A program made the position numbers and the translations under genes. 64,000 nt of DNA from Apostichopus japonicus (taxonomy: Eukaryota; Echinodermata; Holothuroidea; Aspidochirotida; Stichopodidae), in NCBI RefSeq assembly GCF_037975245.1, contig NC_092574.1:1378001-1442000 (forward strand). Reading direction: 5' to 3'. Of this stretch, positions 44,526 to 54,954 are shown in pieces. The notes under the pieces are model-generated. The model made no database searches. It saw nothing but the letters and a program-made list of their open reading frames with translations, and was not told the origin of the DNA. Every line of letters starts with the position of its first letter. The first letter of the stretch is position 1.

Positions 44526-45575
44526 GTTCTTGTGGCGCAGTTGGTAGTGCTCTGGGCTGGAGAGACAGACAAACTCCATGTCTCCGGTTCGAACCCCAGA
44601 CAGAGCATTTTATATTTTTGCTCTTTACTGATTCCATTCTGGACTTTGAAGTTTAAATATCAGAAACGAGCATTAATTCTCAACAGTTCTAGTGGCGCAG
44701 TTGGTCGTGCTCTGGACTGGAGAGACAGACAAACTCCATGTCTCCGGTTCGAACCCCAGACAGAGCATTTTATATTTTTGCTCTTTTACTGATTCCATTC
44801 TGGACTTTGAAGTTTAAATATTAGAAACGAGCATTAATTCTCAACAGTTCTAGTGGCGCAGTTGGTAGTGCTCTGGACTGGAGAGGCAGACAAACTCCAT
44901 GTCTCCGGTTCGAACCCCAGACAGAGCATTTTATATTTTTGCTCTTTTACTGATTCCATTCTGGACTTTGAAGTTTAAATATTAGAAACGAGCATTATTT
45001 CTCAACAGTTCTTGTGGCGCAGTTGGTAGTGCTCTGGACTGGAGAGACAGACAAACTCCATGTCTCCGGTTCGAACCCCAGACAGAGCATTTTATATTTT
45101 TGCTCTTTTACTGATTCCATTCTGGACTTTGAAGTTTAAATATTAGAAACGAGCATTAATTCTCAACAGTTCTAGTGGCGCAGTTGGTAGTGCTCTGGAC
45201 TGGAGAGACAGACAAACTCCATGTCTCCGGTTCGATTCCCAGACAGAGCATTTTATATTTTGCTCTTTTACTGATTTCATTCTGGACTCTGAAGTTTAAA
45301 TATTAGAAACGAGCATTAATTCTCAACAGTTCTAGTGGCGCAGTTGGTAGTGCTCTGGACTGGAGAGACAGACAAACTCCATGTCTCCGGTTCGAACCCC
45401 AGACAGAGCATTTTATATTTTGCTCTTTTACTGATTCCATTCTGGACTCTGAAGTTTAAATATTAGAAACGAGCATTAATTCTCAACAGTTCTAGTGGCG
45501 CAGTTGGTAGTGCTCTGGACTGGAGAGACACAGACAAACTCCATGTCTCCGGTTCGATTCCCAGACAGAGCATCA
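44526..45575 (+). repeat. tandem array of seven tRNA-like units, period 160-161 bp
   Basis: The heads start at 44526, 44686, 44847, 45008, 45169, 45329 and 45489. Each head (about 82 nt) has a box A TGGCGCAGTTGG and a perfect box B GGTTCGAACCC (GGTTCGATTCC in units 5 and 7). A tRNA fold is partial: D stem GCGC/GTGC is good, the acceptor about 5 of 7, the anticodon stem 3 of 5 with a CTGGAGA loop, and the T stem only about 2. A GGAGA/TCTCC hairpin replaces a normal variable arm. The 78-bp spacer (TTTTATATTTTTGCTC...CAACA) is also conserved. It looks like pol III-promoter-bearing tRNA-derived repeats, not functional tRNA genes. Confidence 0.8.
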
Positions 45576-45659
45576 TGTCTGTGGTTCATGTCCAAACAGA
45601 GCCTTTTACTTTTCTACCCTCTGGAGGGAGTGGAAGTATAAATATAAGAAACGAAATTT

Positions 45660-45750
45660 CTCCAGAGGGAACCGAAATGGTGTAATTGGTTATTCCATCG
45701 TTCAGTAAGCGATTGGTTTGGATTGCATCGGTTCAAGTCCCAGGTGAGTA
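45660..45750 (+). ncRNA. tRNA-like sequence (pseudogene or SINE head)
   Basis: AATGGTGTAATTGG is a good box A and CGGTTCAAGTCCC a good box B, about 50 bases apart. The intervening arm does not fold cleanly. It follows the tRNA-like array directly. Confidence 0.4.
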
Positions 45751-45899
45751 TTTGCAAAAGGAGTTCTGACAAGGAGTTCTGACAAGTGGATAAGGTGAAT
45801 CCCGAAGGCGGGCGGTCCCCCTCCTCCTGGCAGGTGGACAAGGTGAGTATCGAAGGTGAGAGGTGAAAAGGTGAGAGAGGGGCGAAGGTGAGGACAGGG

Positions 45900-46025
45900 T
45901 GAGGTTGCCGCCCCCTCCCCCTGACAAGGTAAAGGCGCGGACAAGTGGAGTTTGCCGCCACCCCTCCCCCTGACAAGGTTCACGCGCGGACAAGTGGAGT
46001 TCGCCGCCACCCCTCCCCCCTGACT
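45900..46025. repeat. GC-rich tandem repeat, period about 53 bp
   Basis: About 2.5-3 units of GCCGCCACCCCTCCCCCTGA, CAAGGT, then GCGCGGACAAGTGGAGTT. The minus-strand frames over it are low complexity. Confidence 0.75.
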
Positions 46026-46127
46026 AGCTAATCGGTAGTTGGGGGAGGAGTAGTGGAGAAAATGTTTTAGAAAAACGACTAAGTCCAAACAGCAGGATCT
46101 TTAAATATTTGTAAAGCTTTTGCAACC

Positions 46128-46205
46128 AGAGGCCCACCTAATGGTCTAGTGGTAAAGACTTTTGCTTTTGCATCTCAAGGTACCTGGCTCAAACTCAACC
46201 TCTGC
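46128..46205 (+). ncRNA. degenerate tRNA-like sequence
   Basis: AATGGTCTAGTGGTAAAGAC gives a box A and a perfect 4-bp D stem (GTCT/AGAC). The box B is degraded (GGCTCAAACTC). It is followed by an A/G-rich run at 46225-46300. Probably a tRNA pseudogene or SINE relic. Confidence 0.4.
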
Positions 46206-46224
46206 TTTTCCTTTTACAATACTT

Positions 46225-46300
46225 AAGTAAAAGGGAAAAAAAGAAAAAGAAAAAAGGAAAAAGGAAAAAAGAAAAAAGGAAAAAAGAAAAAAAAAAGGTG
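46225..46300. repeat. (A)nG purine run
   Basis: AAAAAAGG-type repeats over about 75 bases. Confidence 0.8.
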
Positions 46301-46881
46301 ATACTTGGAAATAACTTCTTTATTTTTTAATGACAAATCAGTTCATAGAGAGGATATACCTTCATCCCTCCCACCAATGTTAATACCCTTCAACTACCTG
46401 TCCAGACACAGGTTATCCCTTATCAAATTATTATGCAAATACTAATCAAAACATGCAATACATATTTCATAAACATTCTTAGTGATACCTGCATCTACTA
46501 TTGAGATGGTTGGGTGACAACAGACAGTTATTTTCTATAATGTTTCTATTATTTATAATATCAGCCTGGAGGGCAGTTATTTAATGATACTAAGCAGTCA
46601 CATGTACATATGGGATAAGCCTATGGCCTTTTTACTTCACACCAGGTGGCTATCCAATTCACACCAGTACATTCTTTTTGGACATTTTTTTTTTTACACA
46701 TTTGGAAGACCATTTCAACATGAGGGGAAAAAGAATTGATTTCTCCTAGATAAAAATAATAACCCCATCTTACTTTAGCCAGACAGGGCTTGAATCCATA
46801 GGTTTGCTTGACGACAAGTTCCCAACAAAAAGGAGTTGGCCTTCCATGGCTGATTGATGATTCAGTTTACAATACCATGGC
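46301..46881. other. spacer
   Basis: No gene or element recognised. Confidence 0.4.
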
Positions 46882-46888
46882 ACCCCTG

Positions 46889-47278
46889 TGAGGGCGATGT
46901 GGTCAAGTGGTTAAGGCAGTGGACTTGTGATCTAAGGGTTACAGGTTCGAGCCCTGGCCAGATCATTGCGTTGTGTCCTTGGGCAAGGCGCTTTATCTCC
47001 ATTGCCTCTCTTCACCCAGGTGTATAAATGGGGACCTGCGAGGTAACTTGTAAATATAGTTGCGTGCGCCGGTTTGTGGCTGCACCCTATGGGAAGTCCA
47101 CCGGGGGACACATGGTTGTGGTGCACTGTGGTGCCCCAGGAGAGATTGATTGAATTGTGCACACTTTGGTGTGTGGGTGTGACAAGTTACCAATGACCAG
47201 GGGTTAAGTTGTAAAGTCATGTGAGGAGGCATTAGCCTCATACAAGACTGTAAACCTTCAACTTTAACTTTAACTTTA
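46889..47278 (+). mobile_element. tRNA-derived SINE, apparently full length
   Basis: The head has box A TGGTCAAGTGG (46900-46910) and box B GGTTCGAGCCC (46944-46954). The body has a conserved-looking TGTGTCCTTGGGCAAGGCGC and CACCCAGGTGTATAAATGGG stretch. The 3' end is a (CTTTAA)n tail (47259-47280). ACCCCTG flanks both sides (46882-46888 and 47279-47285), a likely target duplication. The intact promoter boxes suggest it was recently mobile. The body is of a type common in marine deuterostomes; that placement is inference. Confidence 0.8.
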
Positions 47279-47285
47279 ACCCCTG

Positions 47286-48176
47286 CTACCATCAATATCA
47301 TTTTCTTTAACTTTCATTTATTAACTTAACCTGATTTTGAATTAGTTTTAGATAACTCTTAATTTTTACATTTTCGCCCTCCAGTTTGAAAAAGGAAACG
47401 ATACTACCATAGCAAAACCAATATAAATGTGGAAAGGTTGCTCCCTTTCATTGCCGTCTTAATCGCCGCCCCCCCCGCTCCGACTACCACACCCCAAATT
47501 ATATACACGAAGAGTGCATTATTGAAAGTTTCTTTAAATATAGCCTTATCAGTAAACCTGTGCTACTGCAAACTGAAAATTCAATTCAGAGATTCTCCCT
47601 CTTCACTTTCAACACTTTCATTTCTCCTTCTCTATTCTTTGCCTCACCACCCCCCCCACCCCTAATCCTTCCAACTACCATCCATAACTCCTGCCAATAT
47701 CAAATTCATTCACCTTAACATCCCCATAAAGTGTCAGTTGGTCAAGCAACACAATGTTTGTAGACCGAGAAATCAACAACGGAAAACCATTTTTAAAACT
47801 TGAAAGCCCCATCAAATAAAGATGCTGTTTTTTTCTTCTTTTTCTCTAAACAAGATAAACACACAAACACTAAATCCAAAATGTATAAAATTCCAATTCC
47901 CATTTTGAATATTCAATTTCTTCAAATTTTGTTTGCCAAGCCACATTAAAAAAGTGAGTGTTATTCTTTTTGGCCTTCCCCCATCTTTGTGTTTGCATTG
48001 CAACAAGGTGTAGTTTTCTATACTAAAAAAAACAAATGAAATCAAATAAAACTTAAATAAAAGATGATGACAGCACATGCGGGAGAAGAGTGAGAGCCCT
48101 CCCAAATACTACCGGCTTATGTATACAAAAGACCTTTTTCCGAAATCCTTTTTCCGACATCGTGGCAAATCGAGAG
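47286..48176. other. spacer downstream of the SRP68-like gene
   Basis: C-rich and poly-pyrimidine runs near 47465 and 47650. 47995-48060 has ACAAATGAAATCAAATAAAA, like a LINE tail. AATAAA words on the minus strand could serve as polyadenylation sites of the SRP68-like gene, but none stands out. Confidence 0.4.
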
Positions 48177-48478
48177 TTACTTTTCACCCCCGCTCCACCA
48201 TCCACGCAAGAACCCCCCACCCAGACCCCCCTGCAGGGCCGATTTATTCTGTTCCAGTTTCTCATCCAAGGAGGGTAACTCTATATGGTTCCGAGCTATG
48301 TCAAAGAAGAGCGGTTTGCACAGTGACGGCTTAAAGTCCAGTGGAAATGTGGTGAAGTTGGGCTTGGCGGCCAGGTCCGGCTCGTTGGCGTTGTACCGGT
48401 CAAGCCGTTCTGCCAGCGGTCGATTGTCCTTCAGACCGAGTTGCGCCATTCCTTTGCTGATGGGAGGTTCAATGGAAT
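48177..48478 (-). CDS. SRP68: SRP68-like, last coding exon
   Basis: SRP68 is the RNA-binding 68-kDa subunit of the signal recognition particle, which with SRP72 acts in targeting secretory proteins to the ER. The exon follows a TTCATTTTTCAG acceptor. It begins with two bases that complete a codon with the single base left by the exon at 49661. It reads SIEPPISKGMAQLGLKDNRP, then LAERLDRYNANEPDL, then FPLDFKPSLCKPLFFDIA, RNHIELPSLDEKLEQ and a Gly/Trp-rich GGGFLRGWWSGGEK tail before the stop. The pattern P.CKPLFFD.A.NH...P.L..KLEQ followed by a G..G...G.W tail matches the SRP68 C-terminus as I remember it. Composition is GC-richer than the surroundings, as expected for real coding DNA. Confidence 0.75.
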
Positions 48479-49660
48479 CTGAAAAATGAACGCAGAGAGG
48501 TTCTTGGTAAGCAATGGCCTCTTTTTTATAAAGTATTCTTGGTAGGAGGGTATTTTTTCTATGGGTGAGGATAATCCGGAGGGTGGGGGAAGTCAATTCA
48601 CTGTGAGAAACGTCATTGAATTAGGGACCACCTAAGGCCTATTCTCATCTTTATAGTAAGTTTGTCACCTTGAGCTACGTGACAGTTCATAAGTAGGGGG
48701 GGTATATTCGAGTGGAATTTGAGATTTGAATCCCTGAATAGAGAAAGTTTACAGAAACTTGTTAATTTGCAGTCATTTTTTGTTATTGCTGTCACAAACA
48801 GAAATGGACACCCACTTTCTATTATTTGTAGATGACAGAGACTGGTTCAATCGCAGTCTACAAGGCCAGATAAACTCTTTATATTTTGGCTTCTAATTTC
48901 TTTATTCTGGCAAATTTCGATAGTACAAAAAAACAGCATTTTTGATCGGGCTTTTGATGCTTCCTTGTGATCCCTGGACATCATACATTCAGCTACAAGC
49001 AAAAATAACCGTTGTCTATCCTGTCCACCACAATTATCCAAAGACCCTAAGGGCTAATAGGTCTCTTCCCCCCCCCCCCCCAAAAAGGTGTGCAAAGGGG
49101 TGGTGATGCTTCCAACCGAATGAATCTTTTCACTCTTTGTTTAACCAAAGAGAAAAATTTGGGAAAGAAAACAACAGATTATTTATATAAAGGACATATT
49201 TCTCTGAATCATTGTCTATGCTCTGATGGAAAACATTTGTCCAGTAGCAGGGTTCAATTCCCAGGTTCCAAATGGACACGGCAGTTTAATCTGCATTTTC
49301 CTGACGATTAGACCCAAAAGAGAACATCGATATGTCTCTCCACCGTTATCCCAAAGAAGAAACCTTTCAGAAACTCAAGGGTACTAAAGGGATTTCTTCC
49401 TTTTAAATTAACCAGGGTCCTACACAAAATTAACAGGGTAGTAACATGATGGTCTCTGCCTGATTCCCCCTCCCCCCCACCCAATTTCTTTTCTAAATTT
49501 TTTGGTATTCATCCTTTCATATATAGTCCATCTTGCATTTTGCCTTTTGAAAAACAAGAATCCTTAATCTTCATCCAAAGCAGCAAAGTTTCTTTCCAAA
49601 CACAGTAAATTGATTATTATTATTATTATGATTATTATTATTTTATTATTAAGTACATAC
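48479..49660 (-). other. intron of the SRP68-like gene
   Basis: It runs from the donor of exon 49661-49739 to the acceptor at 48479-48481. Contains a C run at 49070-49083, C-rich 49465-49482 and an (ATT)n run at 49612-49650. No exon seen inside. Confidence 0.6.
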
Positions 49661-49739
49661 CTAGAATGGAGGCCACCTGAGCAGAGTACTTCAAGCCGTT
49701 GATATCTTGTGCAAGAGTGTCCAATTCCTCTACCTCCAC
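49661..49739 (-). CDS. SRP68: SRP68-like, penultimate coding exon
   Basis: On the minus strand, AATCGATAG precedes and CTAG|GTATGTACTT follows (strong donor). The 79-base exon reads VEVEELDTLAQDINGLKYSA and QVASIL, leaving one base that joins in phase to the last exon. The Glu/Leu-rich helical character suits the C-terminal part of SRP68 that binds SRP72. Earlier exons (about 500 residues of a usual 600-odd) were not found and must lie upstream, to the right, beyond the Jockey-like insertion. Confidence 0.7.
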
Positions 49740-49794
49740 CTATCGATTAAATGAAACCAAAATCTAATCATGATGTCTTCCACATTAAGTTTTT

Positions 49795-49930
49795 AGGGAG
49801 TGTCACTACCCGACAAGCCCTATAGGGTTTTTAGTACACTTCCTTTCACAAGTTTTGTTTCTTATCTCCTCCTATGTCATATGTCATACTTATGTTAAAA
49901 TAGAACAAAATAAATAAATGAAATTAGTTA
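49795..49930 (+). repeat. LINE 3'-tail-like sequence
   Basis: AGTACACTTCCTTTCACAAG, then an ACAAAATAAATAAATGAAAT end, resembles the tails at 44075-44155 and 16380-16445. Probably a very short 5'-truncated LINE. Confidence 0.4.
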
Positions 49931-50149
49931 CCTTTTTTATTAATTTGAGTAAAAGTTTTGTTTTTGTTGTTGTTGATATCAAATCAAAAGGAGTTTAACC
50001 CCTGGTCCACCTGGCGAGAGGTCCTACGGGGGATAATAAGTTTGTTTTTATAGAATAGACATTTTTTTCTTTTTTCTTAGAAAGGTTGTCTATGTTCAGT
50101 CAGGAAATTGCTGGTAAATGAAGTCTTATATATTTACATTGGACAGGAT
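49931..50149. other. spacer within the SRP68-like intron
   Basis: No feature recognised. Confidence 0.4.
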
Positions 50150-50357
50150 AGCCATAATCATACCCGAGGTCAGAGTCGAAGAGCCAATTAGGGAGGGATT
50201 TCTAAAGGAGAGGAATTTTTTAAGTACTGAGAATTGTGGAGACGGAGTGGTTTCTATTGTTTGAGTAGGGAGTGGTTGTGGTTTCTATTGTTTGGTAACA
50301 ATATAATCTGTATATATATGTATACTTGGGCCAAGACCCATTTAGGAAAGGATTTTT

Positions 50358-50975
50358 TTAATGGAATGAGACTTTAAGTAGTAACAATTGTGAATACAGA
50401 AAGGGTTTTGTTTTTGGGTAGTGAGTTGTTGCGACTTTGTATTTCAGGGGGAGGTCTTCAATCAAAGGGTCGTTCTCGAGGTTGTTTTTGTATAACTTGG
50501 TGTTGAATTCTTCAAGTCGGGTGAAAGTAGATTTTGTGTTTCCTGCACGGAGAACGTACAAAGTAGCAATATAGGTAGGGATTTTGAGTGCGAGTCGATA
50601 AGCTGTGGTGTGGACTCTGTTTAAAATTTGTTTATTGGGATTAGAGATGGTAAGCAGGGAGATGCTCCCAGAACTGAGAATCGGTTTTACTTTGGATTTA
50701 TAGATTTGGATAATGGTTTTCAGAGGGAAGTTATATTTGTGTGAGAGGATTTGAATGGATTTAAGTTGCGACCAGCAGCGTCCTGCAGTTCTGTTACAAT
50801 GTAGATTAAACGATAATTTGCTATCGAAAGTGGTACCAAGGAAGGTTGTATTAGGTGTAGCAGTGATTGAGGTGTTGAAAAGATTAATTTTGGAAATATG
50901 GTGTTGGTATTTTGAGTTTATTATGGAGAAATTGGCTAGGTTAGATTTTGAGGGATATATTTTTGTTCTCCACAT
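50358..50975 (-). pseudogene. Jockey-like ORF2, post-RT region
   Basis: A 205-codon frame with NTTFLGTTFDSKLSFNLHCN (the FLG..D..L.F block), then SQLKSIQILSHKYNF, IIQIYKSKVKPILSSGS and a NRVHTTAYRLALKIP segment. This is the standard region after the RT core in Jockey/I-type proteins. Confidence 0.8.
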
Positions 50976-50999
50976 TGAGCACTAATTTTCGAGATGTGT

Positions 51000-52183
51000 A
51001 ATTGCTTTTTTAATATTTAGTTCCGTCATATAGATATTTTTACTGGTGCTCTAAATGGCTATGTCGTCAGTGTACTGACTATAGTTGCATTTAGATAGAG
51101 GGGGGGAAGTTCAAATCATTAACAAATAGGGTGTAGGGGAGGGGGCTGAGAACAGCGCCCTGTGGAGTACCTGCACGAGGTGGAATAGGTTTTGAGTATT
51201 GGTTTTTGTAGTATATTTTTGCATTGTGCTCACTTTGGAAAGAGGAAAGAAAGTCTGGTGTAATTGGAGGGGAGATTTAAGTTCAGTAGTTAAATTCTTA
51301 TGCCATTTTGCCAAGTTTTCTCGAAAGCCTTTTTGGCATCAAGGAAGAGGGTAGTGGTATCATGTTTTTTTATGAAGCCGATGCGAATTTCTTCGGAAAG
51401 GCGGAAAGTTTGGTTTATTGTAGATTTGTGTGCGCGGAATTAGCCTGATTGATACGGGCAAAGTGATTATTTTGCTTTAGGTGGCTATAATTCTTTCGAA
51501 AACCTTACCTGAGGCTGGTAGGAGACTAATTGGTCGATAGTTTTGAATTTTGGTGCGGTCTTTACTTAGTTTTGGTATTAAAATCATTTTGGCGGATTTC
51601 CACAGTCTGAGGAGTTGGTTAAATCATGGAAAAATATGCGAGTTAATGAATATTGGAGGCCGACGGAGGGGAATCTTTTAGCATTAGGTCATTTATGTTG
51701 TCAAGACCAGGGAAGGAGGCATTTTTGCATATTTAGTGGCACTATACCAATCGTTTATATCTATTTCTTTGAGTAGAGGGATGTTTTTGTTGAGACATCC
51801 TTAGAAGTCGGGGATAAAGCTGGTTGCATTACAGATAATTGTACGGTCTATTTCGTGTTGGAATCTGTTATTGTATGGAGGGCCATCTAAGATATTGAAT
51901 ATAGTTTTCAAGTACGATTCAATAAGCTTTATTTGGTCTTGAGTTTTTGTGATCAGGTTACCTACTTTATCTCTAAGGCATTGGTCTGTATTACCTGTGT
52001 TTGGGGTTGTAATGGGTTTATGATATTTTTTAAATTTTTCCAAAAGTGTTTTGGGTTTTTGTCATTAATGATTGAATCGCATTTGTTTTGGACTCGGTTT
52101 TGGTCGACCGCCGATATTTGTCTATTTATTTGCTTTTTAAATTGGTTAATTTGAGTTTTTAGAGTTGGATCTGGGGAGATCAT
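51000..52183 (-). pseudogene. Jockey-like ORF2, reverse transcriptase region
   Basis: In shifting frames the minus strand gives KHFWKNLKNIINPLQPQTQ near 52090, then at 51190-51110 GTPQGAVLSPLPYTLFVND and at about 51080 the catalytic YTDD (SQYTDDIA). The motifs are clear but frameshifts separate them. Confidence 0.8.
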
Positions 52184-52431
52184 ATAGGTTCTATGTAGGT
52201 GACGTCTGAGTTAATTGGTGTAAGAATATTCCTATTTAGTTTTCGATTTCTGTTTTGTTTTTAAGGGGCAGTGTTTTTTGAAGGTATTGAAGATACTGTA
52301 TGTTGGGCAATGCTGTCACAATATATGCCAATGTAATTTAGCTTGTTGTTGTGGTAATTGGGGATAGTGTAATTTGTTACGAGTTCCCTTTTAAATCATG
52401 TCCAGTCTGTTTTATTGTAATTATACGTTAA

Positions 52432-53116
52432 TTAGTTATTTTGGATGCGACTGAGGTTTATGTCTAGCTCAAAAAGGAGTGGATATTGGTCACTGATTAG
52501 GTCATCTTCTTGGATTTGAATCGAATGAGTTTTAGTTGCAAGGTGGTTTGAGGTTATGGCGTAGTCAAGTAGTTCAGTATTATTGTTTATTGGGTTTATC
52601 CTAGTTTTGGTATTTTGGTTAATTATTTTTAAGTTGTGTTTATCACATATATCTAAGAGGGATATGCCTTTTTCAGATATTTTGGTGCTACCAAAAATCA
52701 TGTGGTGGGCATTTTGATCTCCTAGTAGTATTGTATTTTTATTAGAACTTTTTTTATTGTGGATATGGGCTCATTTGGGGACTATAATAGCTAATAATGT
52801 GGAGAGGTTCATTGTCTCTTTCGAGTACAATTTCAATTGTTTGATTGTTTGTTTGGGTTGGGTTTGGGAGGAGGGTGGCTTTGAGGTTGTTCTTTTCAGC
52901 AATAAGTACTCCTCCTATAGAGCGAGAGATATCATGTCTGAAAGTTTGGTGACCAGGGATGCTAAGGTGGGAATTTGTATTTAGTTTAGTTTCGTTTAAC
53001 GAAATGATATCCGGGGAGTGGATGGTGAATATACTAAGTAGGAGGCTTAATTTTGGAAGGATACTGTTGATGTTTAGGTGGAGGAACTTGATCAAAGGAG
53101 GGAGTGTGCTTGTCAT
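52432..53116 (-). pseudogene. Jockey-like ORF2, APE-type endonuclease
   Basis: The frame starting near 53116 reads LIKFLHLNINSILPKL, then DIISLNETKLN (the catalytic N.....ETKL region), then FRHDISRSIGGVLIA. After a break it continues at 52701 with LLDICDKHNLKIINQNTKT, LLDYAITSNHL and SDQYPLLFEL. The usual SDH(H/Y)P has Q for H here. Order matches the endonuclease of Jockey-type LINEs. Confidence 0.85.
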
Positions 53117-53519
53117 GTAGGTGATTGAGGAGGGCTAAATATTGAAGGTTGGTGGAGACGTTCCATAATTACCGTTTCTGGGATATTTAAGTTTAGGTGT
53201 TTTAGTGCTAACACGGTGGCGTAACTGGCAAGGTCGTCGGATTTAATATTAATGTCGGCTTTTTGGAAGGGGTATTGTACTAATTCAATTACAAAGGTTG
53301 CGTTACTAAGTTTTTCTTCAGTGACGATTTTATTTGTTATTTCAATTTTATGGGTAGATTTGGTTACATTCGCATAGGTTCTTTGTTCTTGTTGTTTGTT
53401 ATTAGCTTCAGTTTTAGCTTCTTTAAATTTTGGGCATCCTTTGGAAAGGGCGACATGAGTCCCTGAGCAATTGGCACATTTTGTGTTTTCTTTTTGTTCG
53501 GGACAGTCTCTAACTCTGT
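53113..53519 (-). pseudogene. Jockey-like ORF1 (gag-like), C-terminal part
   Basis: Reads RVRDCPEQKENTKCANCSG, then THVALSKGCPKFKEAK: a CCHC zinc knuckle (C-x2-C-x3-GxH-type spacing). A coiled Lys/Glu-rich region and an ANVTKS-like segment follow. It is the continuation of ORF1 after the BEL/Pao insertion; the frame end overlaps the endonuclease frame start by four bases. Confidence 0.8.
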
Positions 53520-54946
53520 TGACCGTTTTCATCGCCACTGGAGGCATGTCCAGCACCTAGCTAACCAATTCTGGCGAAAGTGGTTAAAATTATATCTACC
53601 TGAATTGCAAAAGAGGTCTAAGTGGACGGGGGTTACGGATAATCTGGCAGTTGGTGACTTGGTTTTAATCTTAGATGAAATAACTCCCTGTAACCGTAAC
53701 TGTAGTAGAGATGGGTTAGTTAGGTCGGTAAGAGTTAAGACTAGGACTACCGAGCTGGTTCGTCCTATTACTAAGATTGTTTTACTTGAATCTGCATTCT
53801 CATCTTCTAAAGTGTTTGCAAGCATTATCGTTGAAATTCCATGTAAATATAGTTGATGTGTTTTATCTTCCTTATTGAGCTGTCAGGTGCGTGAGGCTTT
53901 ATAGTTATTAACCTGGTTTAGAAGCTTTACGTCACAATTTTGATTGCTAAAGCTGTTATGGAATTTAATGTACATCGATGGGGTGGTTTAGGTATTGTAG
54001 GCATTGTTTTACTTGAATATAACGTATTTCAGTGGGGAGAGTGTCATCGTTGCCGATGTGTGCTATTTGCTAAGCGTGACCAAAGGGAAATTTCCGCTTG
54101 GTTGAGGTCGAACAGAGGTCAATACTGCCCATTTACTGGTTGCCTTTCATATCCACCTCCTCGATTTGCATACTTACGTAATCGATGTACAATTACATAA
54201 TCGATGTATACTTGCTTATTTTGTGAGGTACACATGCTTCATGCCTCTCCTGGTTTAGAGAGGTGTCTCATGTGTTCCTGTAGCACTGTTCCTTAGTTTG
54301 TAAGTATTTTCAATGTTTTATATAAGTATTAAGGGGCTTGATATTGTAATTGTATATCTCTTTTAATATCGCATTATAGATATTTGCATGCCTTTAATGT
54401 GATGTTGCTGCATGCTCGTGCCTGTTATTTTGATTGCCTTTTTTGTGTATTTGTTGTTTGCTTATTTGTAAGAGTATCTGGTGTAGAATATCTCGCCAGA
54501 GGTTATTTTTTGTTGGTATTCTGTACATTCTCCAGAAAGCCGCTGTTAACCCCAGAAAGCCGCAGTTAATCCATGTAAACCCCTGTACACTGCAGTTTGT
54601 CGTGCTGTTGGTTTTGCCCGGCAACGATTGTAAGTTAAGTTATAATTATCAAGAATGTAATTGCCGCCAATCTTTCTCTATGTCTTGTTTCATGTTACCA
54701 AATGTTATTTGTTGTACTTCTTCCTTTTGTGCATTATTCATAAGGAGAAATATTATGCATTATTATGTTATTATTGATTTGTTCAATTCATGTTTTTTCA
54801 CCAATGTTTGTATATTGATGTTTTGATATCTTTACTTTCTAGTGTTCATCGTGGTCTTGTTGAAACCAAGCTTGTAAATAAATGGGCTAAAACCTACAAC
54901 CACCTGTTCAGCTTCATTGAGCGTCGTCTCAGTGACAGTGAAAAAA
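53520..54946 (+). mobile_element. BEL/Pao LTR-retrotransposon 3' remnant inside the Jockey-like ORF1
   Basis: The plus-strand frame 53530-53790 reads FHRHWRHVQHLANQFWRKWL, then YLPELQKRSKW, NLAVGDLVLILDE, then RDGLVRSVRVKTRTTELVRP and ITKIVLLE. This is the C-terminal end of a BEL/Pao integrase, with a small internal deletion after LILDE. The rest (about 53830-54946) is probably 3' UTR and LTR, with GTAAATAAATGGG near 54875 as a polyadenylation candidate. AACTCTGT occurs at both borders (53512-53519 and 54947-54954), and ORF1 of the LINE reads on at both sides. The element is 5' truncated, which is odd for LTR-element integration. Confidence 0.8.
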
Positions 54947-54954
54947 AACTCTGT

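Noticed and set aside
44526-45575. Seven functional tRNA genes
   Set aside because: The T stem and anticodon stem are mostly unpaired and the heads carry an abnormal hairpin; the array is better seen as tRNA-derived repeats.
45614-46088. Proline/glycine-rich minus-strand proteins
   Set aside because: Three overlapping frames are all open because of the GC-rich 53-bp tandem repeat.
53494-53530. ATG at 53494 as the start of the integrase-like frame
   Set aside because: It lies in the antisense of the Jockey-like ORF1, outside the BEL/Pao insertion border at 53520.
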